In this document: piece after piece, positions 25,186 to 32,122 of the stretch
Numbering within the stretch: the stretch's first letter is position 1
Layout: every line of letters begins with the position of its first letter
Source of the DNA: Solirubrobacterales bacterium
GTDB lineage: Bacteria; Actinomycetota; Thermoleophilia; Solirubrobacterales; Solirubrobacteraceae
DNA length: 34,304 nt
Assembly (NCBI GenBank): GCA_019240655.1
Contig: JAFAXX010000089.1
Coordinates: 1 to 34,304, forward strand
Direction of reading: 5' to 3'
Made by a program: the position numbers and the translations under genes
Notes under the pieces: generated by a model
Seen by the model: only the letters and a program-made list of their open reading frames with translations
Databases searched by the model: none
Told to the model about the DNA's origin: nothing

Positions 25186-25206
25186 ACCGGACCGCCTGGT
25201 CCGGTT
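25185..25206. promoter_or_regulatory. Palindromic operator candidate for the TetR regulator
   Basis: AACCGGACC-GCCT-GGTCCGGTT is a perfect inverted repeat with 9-bp arms. It ends 1 bp before the extended -10 of the MFS gene, so a bound repressor would block RNA polymerase. The TetR gene directly downstream of the pump is the natural candidate for binding. A further half-site-like GCGGACC lies downstream at about 25220. Confidence 0.65.
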
Positions 25207-25207
25207 G

Positions 25208-25216
25208 TGCTACGCT
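25208..25216 (+). promoter_or_regulatory. Extended -10 promoter of the MFS-TetR unit
   Basis: TGC-TACGCT matches an extended -10 of the TAnnnT class. Transcription would start near 25223, giving a leader of about 45 nt that contains AGGGAG at 25257-25262, six bases before the GTG at 25269. No -35 consensus is seen; that position is taken up by the palindrome. Confidence 0.5.
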
Positions 25217-25268
25217 GAAGCGGACCGCAGAGTCCACTTGAAGTCCGCCTCGTCCCAGGGAGCTGCCA

Positions 25269-26747
25269 GTGCCGAGCGAAGCAACCACACGCACAAAGCC
25301 GTCCGCATTCAACCCATGGGTGGTCCTGGTGATCGCCTGCCTGGCTCAGTTCATGGTCGTGCTCGACGCCACGGTCGTGAACGTCGCGCTGCCGTCGATC
25401 CAGCGCGGCCTGCACTTCTCCGCCTCGAACCTGCAATGGGTCGTCAACGCCTACACGCTGATCTTCGGCGGCTTCCTGCTCCTCGGCGGCCGCGCCGCGG
25501 ACCTACTCGGCCGCAAGCGGCTGTTCATCGCCGGGACCGCTCTGTTCAGCGTGGCCTCGCTCGTGAACGGCCTGGCCCAGTCCTCCGGGATGCTGATCGC
25601 CGGCCGCGGCCTGCAGGGCCTCGGCGGCGCGCTGGTCTCCCCCGCCGCGCTCTCGATCGTCACCACGACGTTCAGCGACCCGGCGGAGCGCACCAAGGCG
25701 CTCGGCGTCTGGAGCGCGATCGCCGCCGGCGGCGGCGCAGTCGGCCTGCTCCTGGGCGGCGTCCTCACGGACCTCGCGTCGTGGCCGTGGATCTTCATCG
25801 TCAACGTGCCGGTGGGCGTCATGACGATCGCGCTCGCGCTCCGGCTGGTCCCGGAGACCCGCGTCGACGCAGGCCATCGGGCGTTCGACCTGGCCGGAGC
25901 GGTCACGGTCACCTCCGGCCTGGTGGTGCTGGTCTACGCGATCGTCAAGGCACAGGCGTTCGGCTGGGGCTCGGCCCGCACGGTCGGATTGCTGGCCGCC
26001 GGCGTGGCCCTGATCGGGGTCTTCCTGCTCGTCGAGCGCCGGAGCGTCGCGCCGCTGATGCGGCTCGCGATATTCCGGGTGCGGACGCTGTCGGTCGCCG
26101 ACACGGTTCTGCTCCTGGTCGCCTCCGGGATGTTCGGGATGTTCTTCTTCGCCTCGCTCTACGTCCAGGAGATCCTCGGCTACAGCCCCCTGCGCGCCGG
26201 GCTCGCGTTCCTGCCCGTGACCGCCGGGATCGTGATCGGCGCCGGAATCGCGCAGCAGCTGATCGCCCGCATCGGGGCCCGCAACGTGGCGATCGCCGGA
26301 GTCCTGCTCGCGGCTGCGGGCATGGTCGTGCTCACCCGGCTGCCCGTGCACGGAAGCTACCTCGGCGATCTCCTGCCCGGCCTCACTCCGTTGAGCATCG
26401 GGATGGGGCTGACGTTCGTCCCGATCACCCTGCTCGGAACCGGCGGGGTCACCGGTGAGGACGCCGGCCTGGCCTCTGGCCTGTTCAACACCGCCCAGCA
26501 GGTCGGCGGCTCGCTCGGCCTTGCGATCCTCTCGACGCTGGCCGCCAGCCGGACCACATCGGTCATCCACAGCCTCGCCGGCCACGCCGGGGCGGGTGCG
26601 GCGCTCGCGGCCCGGCTGTCGGGCTACCACTTGGCGTTCGCGGCCGCCGCGGTGATGCTCGCGCTCGGCGCCGTGATCCTCGTGCTTGCGCTGCGGGCGC
26701 GCCACGTCCGCGGGCTCGAGCTGACCGCCTCTCCCGTGGCGACGTAG
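25269..26747 (+). CDS. DHA2-family MFS multidrug efflux transporter
   Basis: This is a proton-driven inner-membrane efflux pump, 492 aa with about 14 hydrophobic segments, as in the DHA2 (14-TMS) family. The first helix carries the motif LDATVVNVALPSIQ (about 32-45). Motif A in loop 2-3 is GGRAADLLGRKRLF, motif B is RGLQGLGGALVSPAALS, and motif C-like glycines follow in helix 5 (GGGAVGLLLGGVLT). The start GTG 25269 has AGGGAG six bases upstream. A TetR regulator follows 14 bp downstream and a palindromic operator candidate lies in the promoter, so this is a self-contained regulated efflux cassette. The drug specificity cannot be told from sequence. Confidence 0.94.
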   Translation: MPSEATTRTKPSAFNPWVVLVIACLAQFMVVLDATVVNVALPSIQRGLHFSASNLQWVVNAYTLIFGGFLLLGGRAADLLGRKRLFIAGTALFSVASLVNGLAQSSGMLIAGRGLQGLGGALVSPAALSIVTTTFSDPAERTKALGVWSAIAAGGGAVGLLLGGVLTDLASWPWIFIVNVPVGVMTIALALRLVPETRVDAGHRAFDLAGAVTVTSGLVVLVYAIVKAQAFGWGSARTVGLLAAGVALIGVFLLVERRSVAPLMRLAIFRVRTLSVADTVLLLVASGMFGMFFFASLYVQEILGYSPLRAGLAFLPVTAGIVIGAGIAQQLIARIGARNVAIAGVLLAAAGMVVLTRLPVHGSYLGDLLPGLTPLSIGMGLTFVPITLLGTGGVTGEDAGLASGLFNTAQQVGGSLGLAILSTLAASRTTSVIHSLAGHAGAGAALAARLSGYHLAFAAAAVMLALGAVILVLALRARHVRGLELTASPVAT

Positions 26748-26761
26748 GACAATGTGAGCCG

Positions 26762-27439
26762 ATGAGCGAGCGGGAAGATCGTCGCCGGCGCTCCGACGCC
26801 GAGCGCAATCGCCGCCGCGTGCTCGAGGCCGCGGCCGAGGTCTTCCGCGAGCAGGGCCTCGAAGCTCCCGTCGGCGAGATCGCGCAGCGCGCCGGCGTCG
26901 GCCGCGGCACGCTGTTTCGCAACTTCCCCTCCAAGGCGGATCTGATCGCGGCGATCCTGGTCGACGAGATGAGCGCGGCGGCGGCGCGGGCGCGCGCCCT
27001 GTGCGAGCGGCCCGACGCCGGCGCGGCGCTGTTCGAGTTCCTCGACGACATCGCCGGCCGCCAGCGCGCCGACCGGGCGTTGTTCGAAGCCGTCGCCGAC
27101 AGCTTCCTGGCCAACCCGGAGATCCGCCTCGCCCACGACGAGGTGATCGCGGCGCTCGACGAGCTTCTGAGCGCGGCCAAGGCGGCCGGCGCCGTGCGCG
27201 CCGACATCGGCGCCGTCGACGTGCTGCTGCTGCTCAAGGGCGTATGCGAGGTGGCCGGCACCTACGGCCACGTCGACCCGGGGCTGGTCGACCGCCAGCT
27301 CGATCTCGTCCGCTGCGCGCTCAGCGCGCCGGCGGAGTCGCAGCCGCTCCGCGGGCGGACGCTCAGTGCGGATGAGCTCGACCCCCGCTCGCCCCCCGCC
27401 GCTCACCAGCCGAGCCGGCGGAGGCGGGCCAGCGTCTGA
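26762..27439 (+). CDS. TetR-family transcriptional regulator
   Basis: The 225-residue protein has the TetR helix-turn-helix near its N-terminus (RRRVLEAAAEVFREQGLEAP, then VGEIAQRAGVGRGTLFRNFPSKADL, about 18-63). An all-helical ligand-binding domain follows (about 70-195). It most likely represses the MFS pump 14 bp upstream and releases DNA on binding a pump substrate; this is inferred from adjacency and from the palindrome at 25185-25206. The last 25 residues are Pro/Arg-rich, outside the TetR fold, and overlap the convergent CPYC gene by 37 bp. Start ATG 26762; ribosome-binding site weak, so co-translation with the pump is likely. Confidence 0.92.
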   Translation: MSEREDRRRRSDAERNRRRVLEAAAEVFREQGLEAPVGEIAQRAGVGRGTLFRNFPSKADLIAAILVDEMSAAAARARALCERPDAGAALFEFLDDIAGRQRADRALFEAVADSFLANPEIRLAHDEVIAALDELLSAAKAAGAVRADIGAVDVLLLLKGVCEVAGTYGHVDPGLVDRQLDLVRCALSAPAESQPLRGRTLSADELDPRSPPAAHQPSRRRRASV

Positions 27440-27915
27440 GCGTCGATCCGCCCGGCGTGCATGGCGCCCCGGGCGAACACGGTGGGCGTCGTCACCACCC
27501 CGGCGCGCACCCCGGTCTGGAAGTCTCGGCGTACGCGGGCCTGGACCGCCTCGCTCCGGCGGTCGGCCTCGAAGCGCTCGACGTCGAGGCCGAGGCGCTG
27601 CGCCGACCGCCACAGGTGTGGGTCCTCGAGCCGCCCCTGATCGGCGAACAGCGCGTCGTGCATCTCCCAGAAGCGACCCTGGCGTCCGGCGGCCTCCGCG
27701 GCGCAGGCGGCCGGCCACGCGCGGGGATGGCTCGAGCGGACCGGGAAGTGACGGAACACCCGGCGCACCTGGAGGGCCGCGAGGCGGGCCGCGAGCGCCG
27801 CGCAGTAGGGGCACTCGAAGTCGGCATACTCGATGACCGTGGGCGACCCCGACGGCCCTCGGATGTGGTCCTCGTCGGACGGCGGGGGAACTGGCGCCGA
27901 GCCGAGCGCGGCCAC
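27403..27915 (-). CDS. Cytoplasmic DsbA-like thioredoxin-fold oxidoreductase
   Basis: The 170 residues form a thioredoxin-fold protein with a helical insertion (Thioredoxin_4/DsbA class). The active site is C35-P-Y-C38 (YADFECPYCAA), and the cis-proline is in GVVTTPTVFARG near the C-terminus. There is no signal peptide or membrane anchor, so it should act in the cytoplasm, unlike classical DsbA. CPYC is the glutaredoxin/DsbA-like dipeptide. It starts at GTG 27915, nine bases after the peroxiredoxin stop, so the two are almost certainly one unit. A role as reductant of the peroxiredoxin is plausible but inferred. The 3' end overlaps the convergent TetR gene by 37 bp. Confidence 0.88.
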   Translation of the reverse strand: MAALGSAPVPPPSDEDHIRGPSGSPTVIEYADFECPYCAALAARLAALQVRRVFRHFPVRSSHPRAWPAACAAEAAGRQGRFWEMHDALFADQGRLEDPHLWRSAQRLGLDVERFEADRRSEAVQARVRRDFQTGVRAGVVTTPTVFARGAMHAGRIDAQTLARLRRLGW

Positions 27916-27924
27916 GGCCGCGGC

Positions 27925-28401
27925 TCAGGCGGAGGCGGCGAGGCCGTCGAAGATCAGGTTGGCGCCCGGCAGCACGCCCGGCGAGTCTGCCTCATAGCTC
28001 CAGCTGACCACGCCGTCCGGGCCGATGATGACCAGCGCACGCTGCGGGAAGCCTCCGGGGTGGTAGACGCCGAAGGTCCGGCATGCCTCGCCCTTAGGCT
28101 CGAAGTCCGAGAGCTGCTCGATGCTCACCCCGAGCCGCTCGCGGAACGCGGTCTGGGAGAAGCTTGCGTCGCACGAGACGCCGTACAACGTCGCCCCCTG
28201 GGCGGAGAGCTCCGGCAGGATCTCCTCGTAGAGGTTCAGCTGATCGGTGCACACGGGACTGAACGCGAACGGGTAGAACACCAGAACGGTTCGCCGGCCC
28301 TCCAGGTCGGCGCGCGTGAATTCGCTGCCGTCCTCGCGGCGGAGGCTGAACTCGGGAACCGGTGTCCCCGGAGCGATGACGCCGTCCGAGCTCGCCGACA
28401 C
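27925..28401 (-). CDS. AhpE-like peroxiredoxin
   Basis: This thiol peroxidase (158 aa) reduces peroxides. The peroxidatic cysteine is C51 in the P-x3-(S/T)-x2-C motif PFAFSPVC, and the fold begins GTPVPEFSLRREDG. It resembles M. tuberculosis AhpE (VFYPFAFSPVCTDQL, LSDFEPKGEACRTFGV, RALVIIGPDGVV). Further cysteines at C77 and C107 could serve as resolving residues, though AhpE itself works as a 1-Cys enzyme. GTG 28401 lies 2 bp after the rpsO stop, so it is read with rpsO, and the CPYC thioredoxin-fold gene follows 9 bp later. Confidence 0.92.
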   Translation of the reverse strand: MSASSDGVIAPGTPVPEFSLRREDGSEFTRADLEGRRTVLVFYPFAFSPVCTDQLNLYEEILPELSAQGATLYGVSCDASFSQTAFRERLGVSIEQLSDFEPKGEACRTFGVYHPGGFPQRALVIIGPDGVVSWSYEADSPGVLPGANLIFDGLAASA

Positions 28402-28403
28402 CG

Positions 28404-28673
28404 CTACCGGCGCAGCCCGAGCTCGCGGATCACCGTGCGGTAGCGCTCGAGATCGCTGCGCTGGAGATAGTTCAGCAGCCGCCGCCGGCGGCCCACCAAC
28501 ATCAGCAGCCCCCGGCGCGAGTGGTGGTCCTTCCCGTTGCCGCGCAGGTGCGTCGTGAGGTCGTTGATCCGCTCGGTCATCAGCGCGATCTGGACCTCCG
28601 TGCGTCCGGTGTCGGCCGTGTCGCTGCCGAATCTCTCGACGAGCTCCTGCTTGCGTTCCTTGGTCAGCGTCAT
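28404..28673 (-). CDS. rpsO: 30S ribosomal protein S15
   Basis: S15 binds 16S rRNA at the central-domain three-way junction early in 30S assembly. The 89 residues are exactly the family length, with [46 protein letters not shown] and a [12 protein letters not shown] end. It follows ribF (39-bp gap) and is nearly fused to the peroxiredoxin gene. In many bacteria pnp comes next; here pnp lies 3.5 kb away beyond the redox pair and the efflux cassette. Confidence 0.98.
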   Translation of the reverse strand: MTLTKERKQELVERFGSDTADTGRTEVQIALMTERINDLTTHLRGNGKDHHSRRGLLMLVGRRRRLLNYLQRSDLERYRTVIRELGLRR

Positions 28674-28712
28674 TGCGCCCTGAGGCTAGCAGCCGCCATC
28701 CGGACGCAAGGC

Positions 28713-29579
28713 TCAGCCGCAGAGCTCCCGGGCGTCGTCGACGTCGCGGCGCATCTGCGCCACGAGCGCCTCGCCGGAGTCGAACCGCCGCTCGCCGCGC
28801 AGCCGCTTGAGGAAGTCGAGGCGCAGCACCTGGCCGTAGAGGTCGACGTGGCGATCGAGCAGGTAGGCCTCGATCAGCGGCGCCCGTCCGGTGCCGAAGG
28901 TCGGCCGCACGCCGATGCTCACCGCCGCGCAGGCGCCGCCGGCCCGCGCCACGTACACCCCGTGGCCAGGACAGACCAGTCTTTCGTCGGGAACGATGTT
29001 CGCCGTCGGGAAGCCGAGCTCGCGCCCCCGCCGGTCGCCGGCGACGACTTCTCCGCGGAGCTGAAACGGCGCCCCCAGGAAGCGCGCGGCCAGCTCCACC
29101 TCGCCGGCCAGCAAGAGGCCCCGGATGTGGCTCGAGGAGACGATCTCGCCGTCGGTCTCGACCAGCGGCACCACCCGCGTGGCGAACCGCCGGTCGGCCT
29201 CGAGCATCGCGCTGTCGCCGGCCGCCCGGTGGCCGAAGCGAAAGTTCTCCCCCACCGACAGCCGCCTGACCCGCAGTCGCTCGACCAGCACGTGATCGAT
29301 GAAGTCGCGGGGGGTCTGGCGGGCGAAGCCGTCGTCGAACGGAATCACCACGAGCTCCTCGACGCCGAGCCCGGCGATCAGCTCGGCCTTGACCTCGAGA
29401 TTGGTGAGCAGCTTGGGTGCGGCCGCCGGCCGGACCACCGTGAGCGGGTGCGGCTCGAACGTGAGCACGGTGTCGCTGCCCCGGATCACCTCCCGGTGGC
29501 CCAGGTGCACGCCGTCGAACTCGCCCACCGCGAGCGTTCGCGGGCGCGCCTCTACGTCGGGAAACGTGGTTACCCGCAT
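28713..29579 (-). CDS. ribF: Bifunctional riboflavin kinase/FAD synthetase
   Basis: This enzyme phosphorylates riboflavin to FMN and adenylylates FMN to FAD. The N-terminal adenylyltransferase domain shows GEFDGVHLGHREVI and LTFEPHP, then VGENFRFGHRAAGD. The C-terminal kinase domain has GRELGFPTANI and ends in DVDLYGQVLRLDFLKRLRGERRF. At 288 residues it is a little short. The stretch between GH and LTFEPHP is about 10 residues shorter than in E. coli RibF, so a helix of the first domain is reduced. It follows truB by 20 bp. A TAGGCT -10-like box in that gap could be a minor promoter. Confidence 0.96.
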   Translation of the reverse strand: MRVTTFPDVEARPRTLAVGEFDGVHLGHREVIRGSDTVLTFEPHPLTVVRPAAAPKLLTNLEVKAELIAGLGVEELVVIPFDDGFARQTPRDFIDHVLVERLRVRRLSVGENFRFGHRAAGDSAMLEADRRFATRVVPLVETDGEIVSSSHIRGLLLAGEVELAARFLGAPFQLRGEVVAGDRRGRELGFPTANIVPDERLVCPGHGVYVARAGGACAAVSIGVRPTFGTGRAPLIEAYLLDRHVDLYGQVLRLDFLKRLRGERRFDSGEALVAQMRRDVDDARELCG

Positions 29580-29599
29580 GGGCGCGGAAGCCTAGAGCC

Positions 29600-30400
29600 T
29601 CACCCGCGCAGCCCGACGACCGGCTTCAGGAGCTCGGCGCCGGCCGGCTCGGCGATCGCGATCAGCCCGTCGCCGTCGGCCAGGCGCACGGCGGCGCTCG
29701 CTGTGCCGGCGACCGCCGCCCCGTGCCGCGCCCGCCGCGCCGCCTCGCCGTCGAGGCGGATTTCGGGGAGGAAGCCAAGCGCTTGCTCGAGCGGGACGAT
29801 CCGATCGGGGTCGGCGTCGGCGAGCGCAAACGGGCCGATCGCGGTGCGCCGCAGGGCCGTGCAGTAGGCGTCGCCGAGCCCGGCGATCAGGCTCCGGACG
29901 TACGTGCCGGAGGAGCACTCGATCCGGAACTCGCGCCGCGCGCCGTCGCGGCTGAGCTCCTCGAACCGGTGGACGTGGACGTCGCGCTCCGGCGGCTGGA
30001 TGGGCGTGCCCACCCGCGCCAGCGCGTAGGCGCGGCGGCCGCCGACCTTGACCGCCGAGTACGCCGGCGGGCGCTGGCGCACGATGCCGGTCGGGAGCTC
30101 GAGCTCGCCGTGCGGCACAACCCCGGTCTCGGCGATCTCCCCCTCCGGGTCGCCGGTCGAGGAGACGGCGCCGAACCGCGCGCTGACCACGTAGGTCTTG
30201 GGCAGCGCCATCAGGAACCGCTGCACCCGGGTGGCCCGCCCGACGAGGATCAGCAGCAGGCCGGTGGCGAACGGATCGAGCGTGCCGGCGTGGCCGACCT
30301 TGATCCCGCGTCCGAGGCGGCGGCGTACGCCGGCGACGACGTCGTGGGAGGTGATCCCCGCCGGCTTGTCATAGAGGACGACGCCCGCGTGCGCGGTCAC
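29600..30400 (-). CDS. truB: tRNA pseudouridine-55 synthase TruB
   Basis: TruB makes pseudouridine 55 in the T-loop of tRNAs. The 266 residues contain the N-terminal GVVLYDKPAGITSHDVV, the catalytic D42 in KVGHAGTLDPFATGLL, RQRPPAYSAVKVGGRRAYALAR and CSSGTYVRSLIAGLG. The start GTG 30400 overlaps the nrnA stop codon as GTGA, so the two are translationally coupled; a longer open frame upstream is the out-of-frame shadow of nrnA. The nrnA-truB-ribF order is conserved in Gram-positive bacteria. Confidence 0.96.
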   Translation of the reverse strand: MTAHAGVVLYDKPAGITSHDVVAGVRRRLGRGIKVGHAGTLDPFATGLLLILVGRATRVQRFLMALPKTYVVSARFGAVSSTGDPEGEIAETGVVPHGELELPTGIVRQRPPAYSAVKVGGRRAYALARVGTPIQPPERDVHVHRFEELSRDGARREFRIECSSGTYVRSLIAGLGDAYCTALRRTAIGPFALADADPDRIVPLEQALGFLPEIRLDGEAARRARHGAAVAGTASAAVRLADGDGLIAIAEPAGAELLKPVVGLRG

Positions 30401-31401
30401 GTCAGCGCGTGGAGCTGCTCGGCGACCTCCTCGCGCAGGAAGGCCACGAGCCCGTCCCAGTCCATCGCGGTCGAGAAGCCGGCGGCCTGGCGGTGACCGC
30501 CACCGCCCTGCAGACGGGCTATCCGCGAGACGTCGACGCGCTCGTCGCTCGAGCGCAGGGAGACCTTGCGCAGCCCGTTCCCGTCCGCGATCCGCTCGCG
30601 CACGAGCGCGGCGACGGCCGTGCCCTCGACCGCCCGGAGGTGGTCCACGACGCCCTCGGAATAGCTCTCCAGCGCGCCCGATTCGACGAAGTCGCGCTTG
30701 TCGAGCGCGGTCACGGTCAGCCGGCCGCCGTCGTAGCGCTCGACCTTGGCGAGCCCTCGCGCCAGTAGCGCCAGCTTGCCGTAGGGCACACACTCGTAGA
30801 CGCGCCGGTAGATCTCGTGCACGTCGACACCGGCCTCGATCAGCTCGGCGGCCATCCGGTGGGCGCGCGCGGTCGTGTTCTGGTACATGAAGCGACCGGT
30901 GTCGGTGACGAGGCCGACGTACAGCGCCTCGGCGATCTCCTCGGTCAGCTCGACCCCGAGACCGGGGATCAGGTCCCAGATGATCTCGGCGGTGCAGGAC
31001 GCCTCGGGGACGACGTGGTTGACCGTGCCGAAGCCGGTGTTGTCGTGATGGTGGTCGATGTTCAGGATGTGGGCGCCCGGGCGCTGGAAGGCCTCGGCCG
31101 GGTTGCGCTCGAGGTTGCCGCAGTCGAGGAACACGATCGTGCGCTCGGCCAAATCGGCGGGCGGCTCCTCGATCCGGCCGGCCAGGGAGAAGAAGCGATA
31201 CTCCTGCGGCAGCGGGCACTCGTCCGCGTCGATGAACATCACGCTGTCCTTGCCCAGCGCCACGAGCACCCGCTGCAAGGCCACGAGCGAGCCGAGGGCG
31301 TCGCCGTCGGGGTTCTCGTGCGTGATCACGACCAGCTTGGGCGCGGCGCGGATCTCCTCGAGGACCTGCTCGCGGCTCGAGCGGCTGCCGTTCTCAGTCA
31401 T
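30397..31401 (-). CDS. nrnA: DHH-family oligoribonuclease / pAp phosphatase NrnA
   Basis: NrnA degrades 2-5-nt RNA fragments (nanoRNA), and related proteins also split pAp. The 334 residues show DHH motif I as ENPDGDALGS (about 29-38), motif II DCGN, the signature NIDHHHDN (about 114-121) and motif IV TDTGRF. The C-terminal DHHA1 domain ends with the substrate-binding GGGGHRQAAGFS. The ATG at 31401 overlaps the rbfA end by 8 nt, and the stop overlaps truB (GTGA), so rbfA-nrnA-truB forms a tightly packed unit. Confidence 0.95.
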   Translation of the reverse strand: MTENGSRSSREQVLEEIRAAPKLVVITHENPDGDALGSLVALQRVLVALGKDSVMFIDADECPLPQEYRFFSLAGRIEEPPADLAERTIVFLDCGNLERNPAEAFQRPGAHILNIDHHHDNTGFGTVNHVVPEASCTAEIIWDLIPGLGVELTEEIAEALYVGLVTDTGRFMYQNTTARAHRMAAELIEAGVDVHEIYRRVYECVPYGKLALLARGLAKVERYDGGRLTVTALDKRDFVESGALESYSEGVVDHLRAVEGTAVAALVRERIADGNGLRKVSLRSSDERVDVSRIARLQGGGGHRQAAGFSTAMDWDGLVAFLREEVAEQLHALT

Positions 31402-31741
31402 CCGGACCGAGTTCCTCGAGCAGTCGCGTGATGCGCATCCCGCGATCGATCGATTCGTCGAACTCGAACTCGATCGTCGGCGTGTGCTTGAGCGTCAGCT
31501 CGCTGGCCACCCGTCCCTGCAGGAAGCCGCGCGCCGAACGCAGCCCGGCCAGGCTCTCGGCGCGGGCCTGCTCGTCGCCGAGGACGCTGACGTACACACG
31601 CGCCTGGCGCAGGTCGGGGGTGGTCTTCACTCCGGTCACGGTGACGAATCCCACGCGCGGGTCCTGCAGTTCCTTGGCGATTGCGTCGCTGAGGACCGCG
31701 CGTACTGCCTCATCGACGCGCCGCATGCGTCCGCTGGGCAT
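31394..31741 (-). CDS. rbfA: 30S ribosome-binding factor RbfA
   Basis: RbfA is a KH-fold assembly factor for the 30S subunit and 16S rRNA 5'-end maturation. The 115 residues match the family: RMRRVDEAVRAVLSDAIAKEL, DPRVGFVTVTGVKTTPDLRQARVYVSVLG and KHTPTIEFEFDESIDRGMRI. Start ATG 31741 is preceded by GGTAGG immediately adjacent, too close to be ideal. The 42-bp gap from ylxP is notably less G+C-rich than its surroundings. The gene overlaps nrnA by 8 nt. Confidence 0.97.
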   Translation of the reverse strand: MPSGRMRRVDEAVRAVLSDAIAKELQDPRVGFVTVTGVKTTPDLRQARVYVSVLGDEQARAESLAGLRSARGFLQGRVASELTLKHTPTIEFEFDESIDRGMRITRLLEELGPDD

Positions 31742-31783
31742 CCTACCCGCTCACTTTCCATTTTGCGGTTCGATTGTTAGCGC

Positions 31784-32095
31784 TCACGCGCCCAGGTCCT
31801 CGACGGAGGTCACGAGCCGCCGCACGTAGACCCGCTCCGGCCAGCGGGCGAGGACCCAGCGCTCGAGGTTATCGGCCGCGTTCGAGAGCTGGGCGAGCGA
31901 GCCGGCCGTGAGCGCGGCGGTCAGCGTCGCCCGCTGCCACAGGTCCTGGTGATCGACCTCTGCCACCGCCGCCCCGAGGCGGCCGCGCAGCTGCGCCTTG
32001 ATCGAGCTGAGCTCCTTGCGCTTGCTCTTGAGGCTCTCGGCTTCCGGGAAGTGCAGATCGATCACGAGCACGGCGACATACCCGCTGTCGGACAT
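31784..32095 (-). CDS. YlxP-like DUF503 family protein
   Basis: The 103-residue DUF503 protein has the typical start VAVLVIDLHFPEAESLKSKRKELSSIKAQLRGRLGAAVAEVDHQDLWQRA and an alpha/beta ferredoxin-like layout. It is almost always found between infB and rbfA (B. subtilis ylxP). A role in ribosome maturation is assumed from that context; the biochemical function is not established as far as I know. GGGGGGA lies upstream of the ATG at 32095. The gene starts 27 bp after infB, so they are co-transcribed. Confidence 0.93.
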   Translation of the reverse strand: MSDSGYVAVLVIDLHFPEAESLKSKRKELSSIKAQLRGRLGAAVAEVDHQDLWQRATLTAALTAGSLAQLSNAADNLERWVLARWPERVYVRRLVTSVEDLGA

Positions 32096-32122
32096 CGTCG
32101 GTCCCCCCGGCGCCCCTCCCGG

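Noticed and set aside
30401-31219. Long 5' extension of truB in the same frame
   Set aside because: The extension reads out of frame through nrnA. TruB homology begins at the GTG at 30400.
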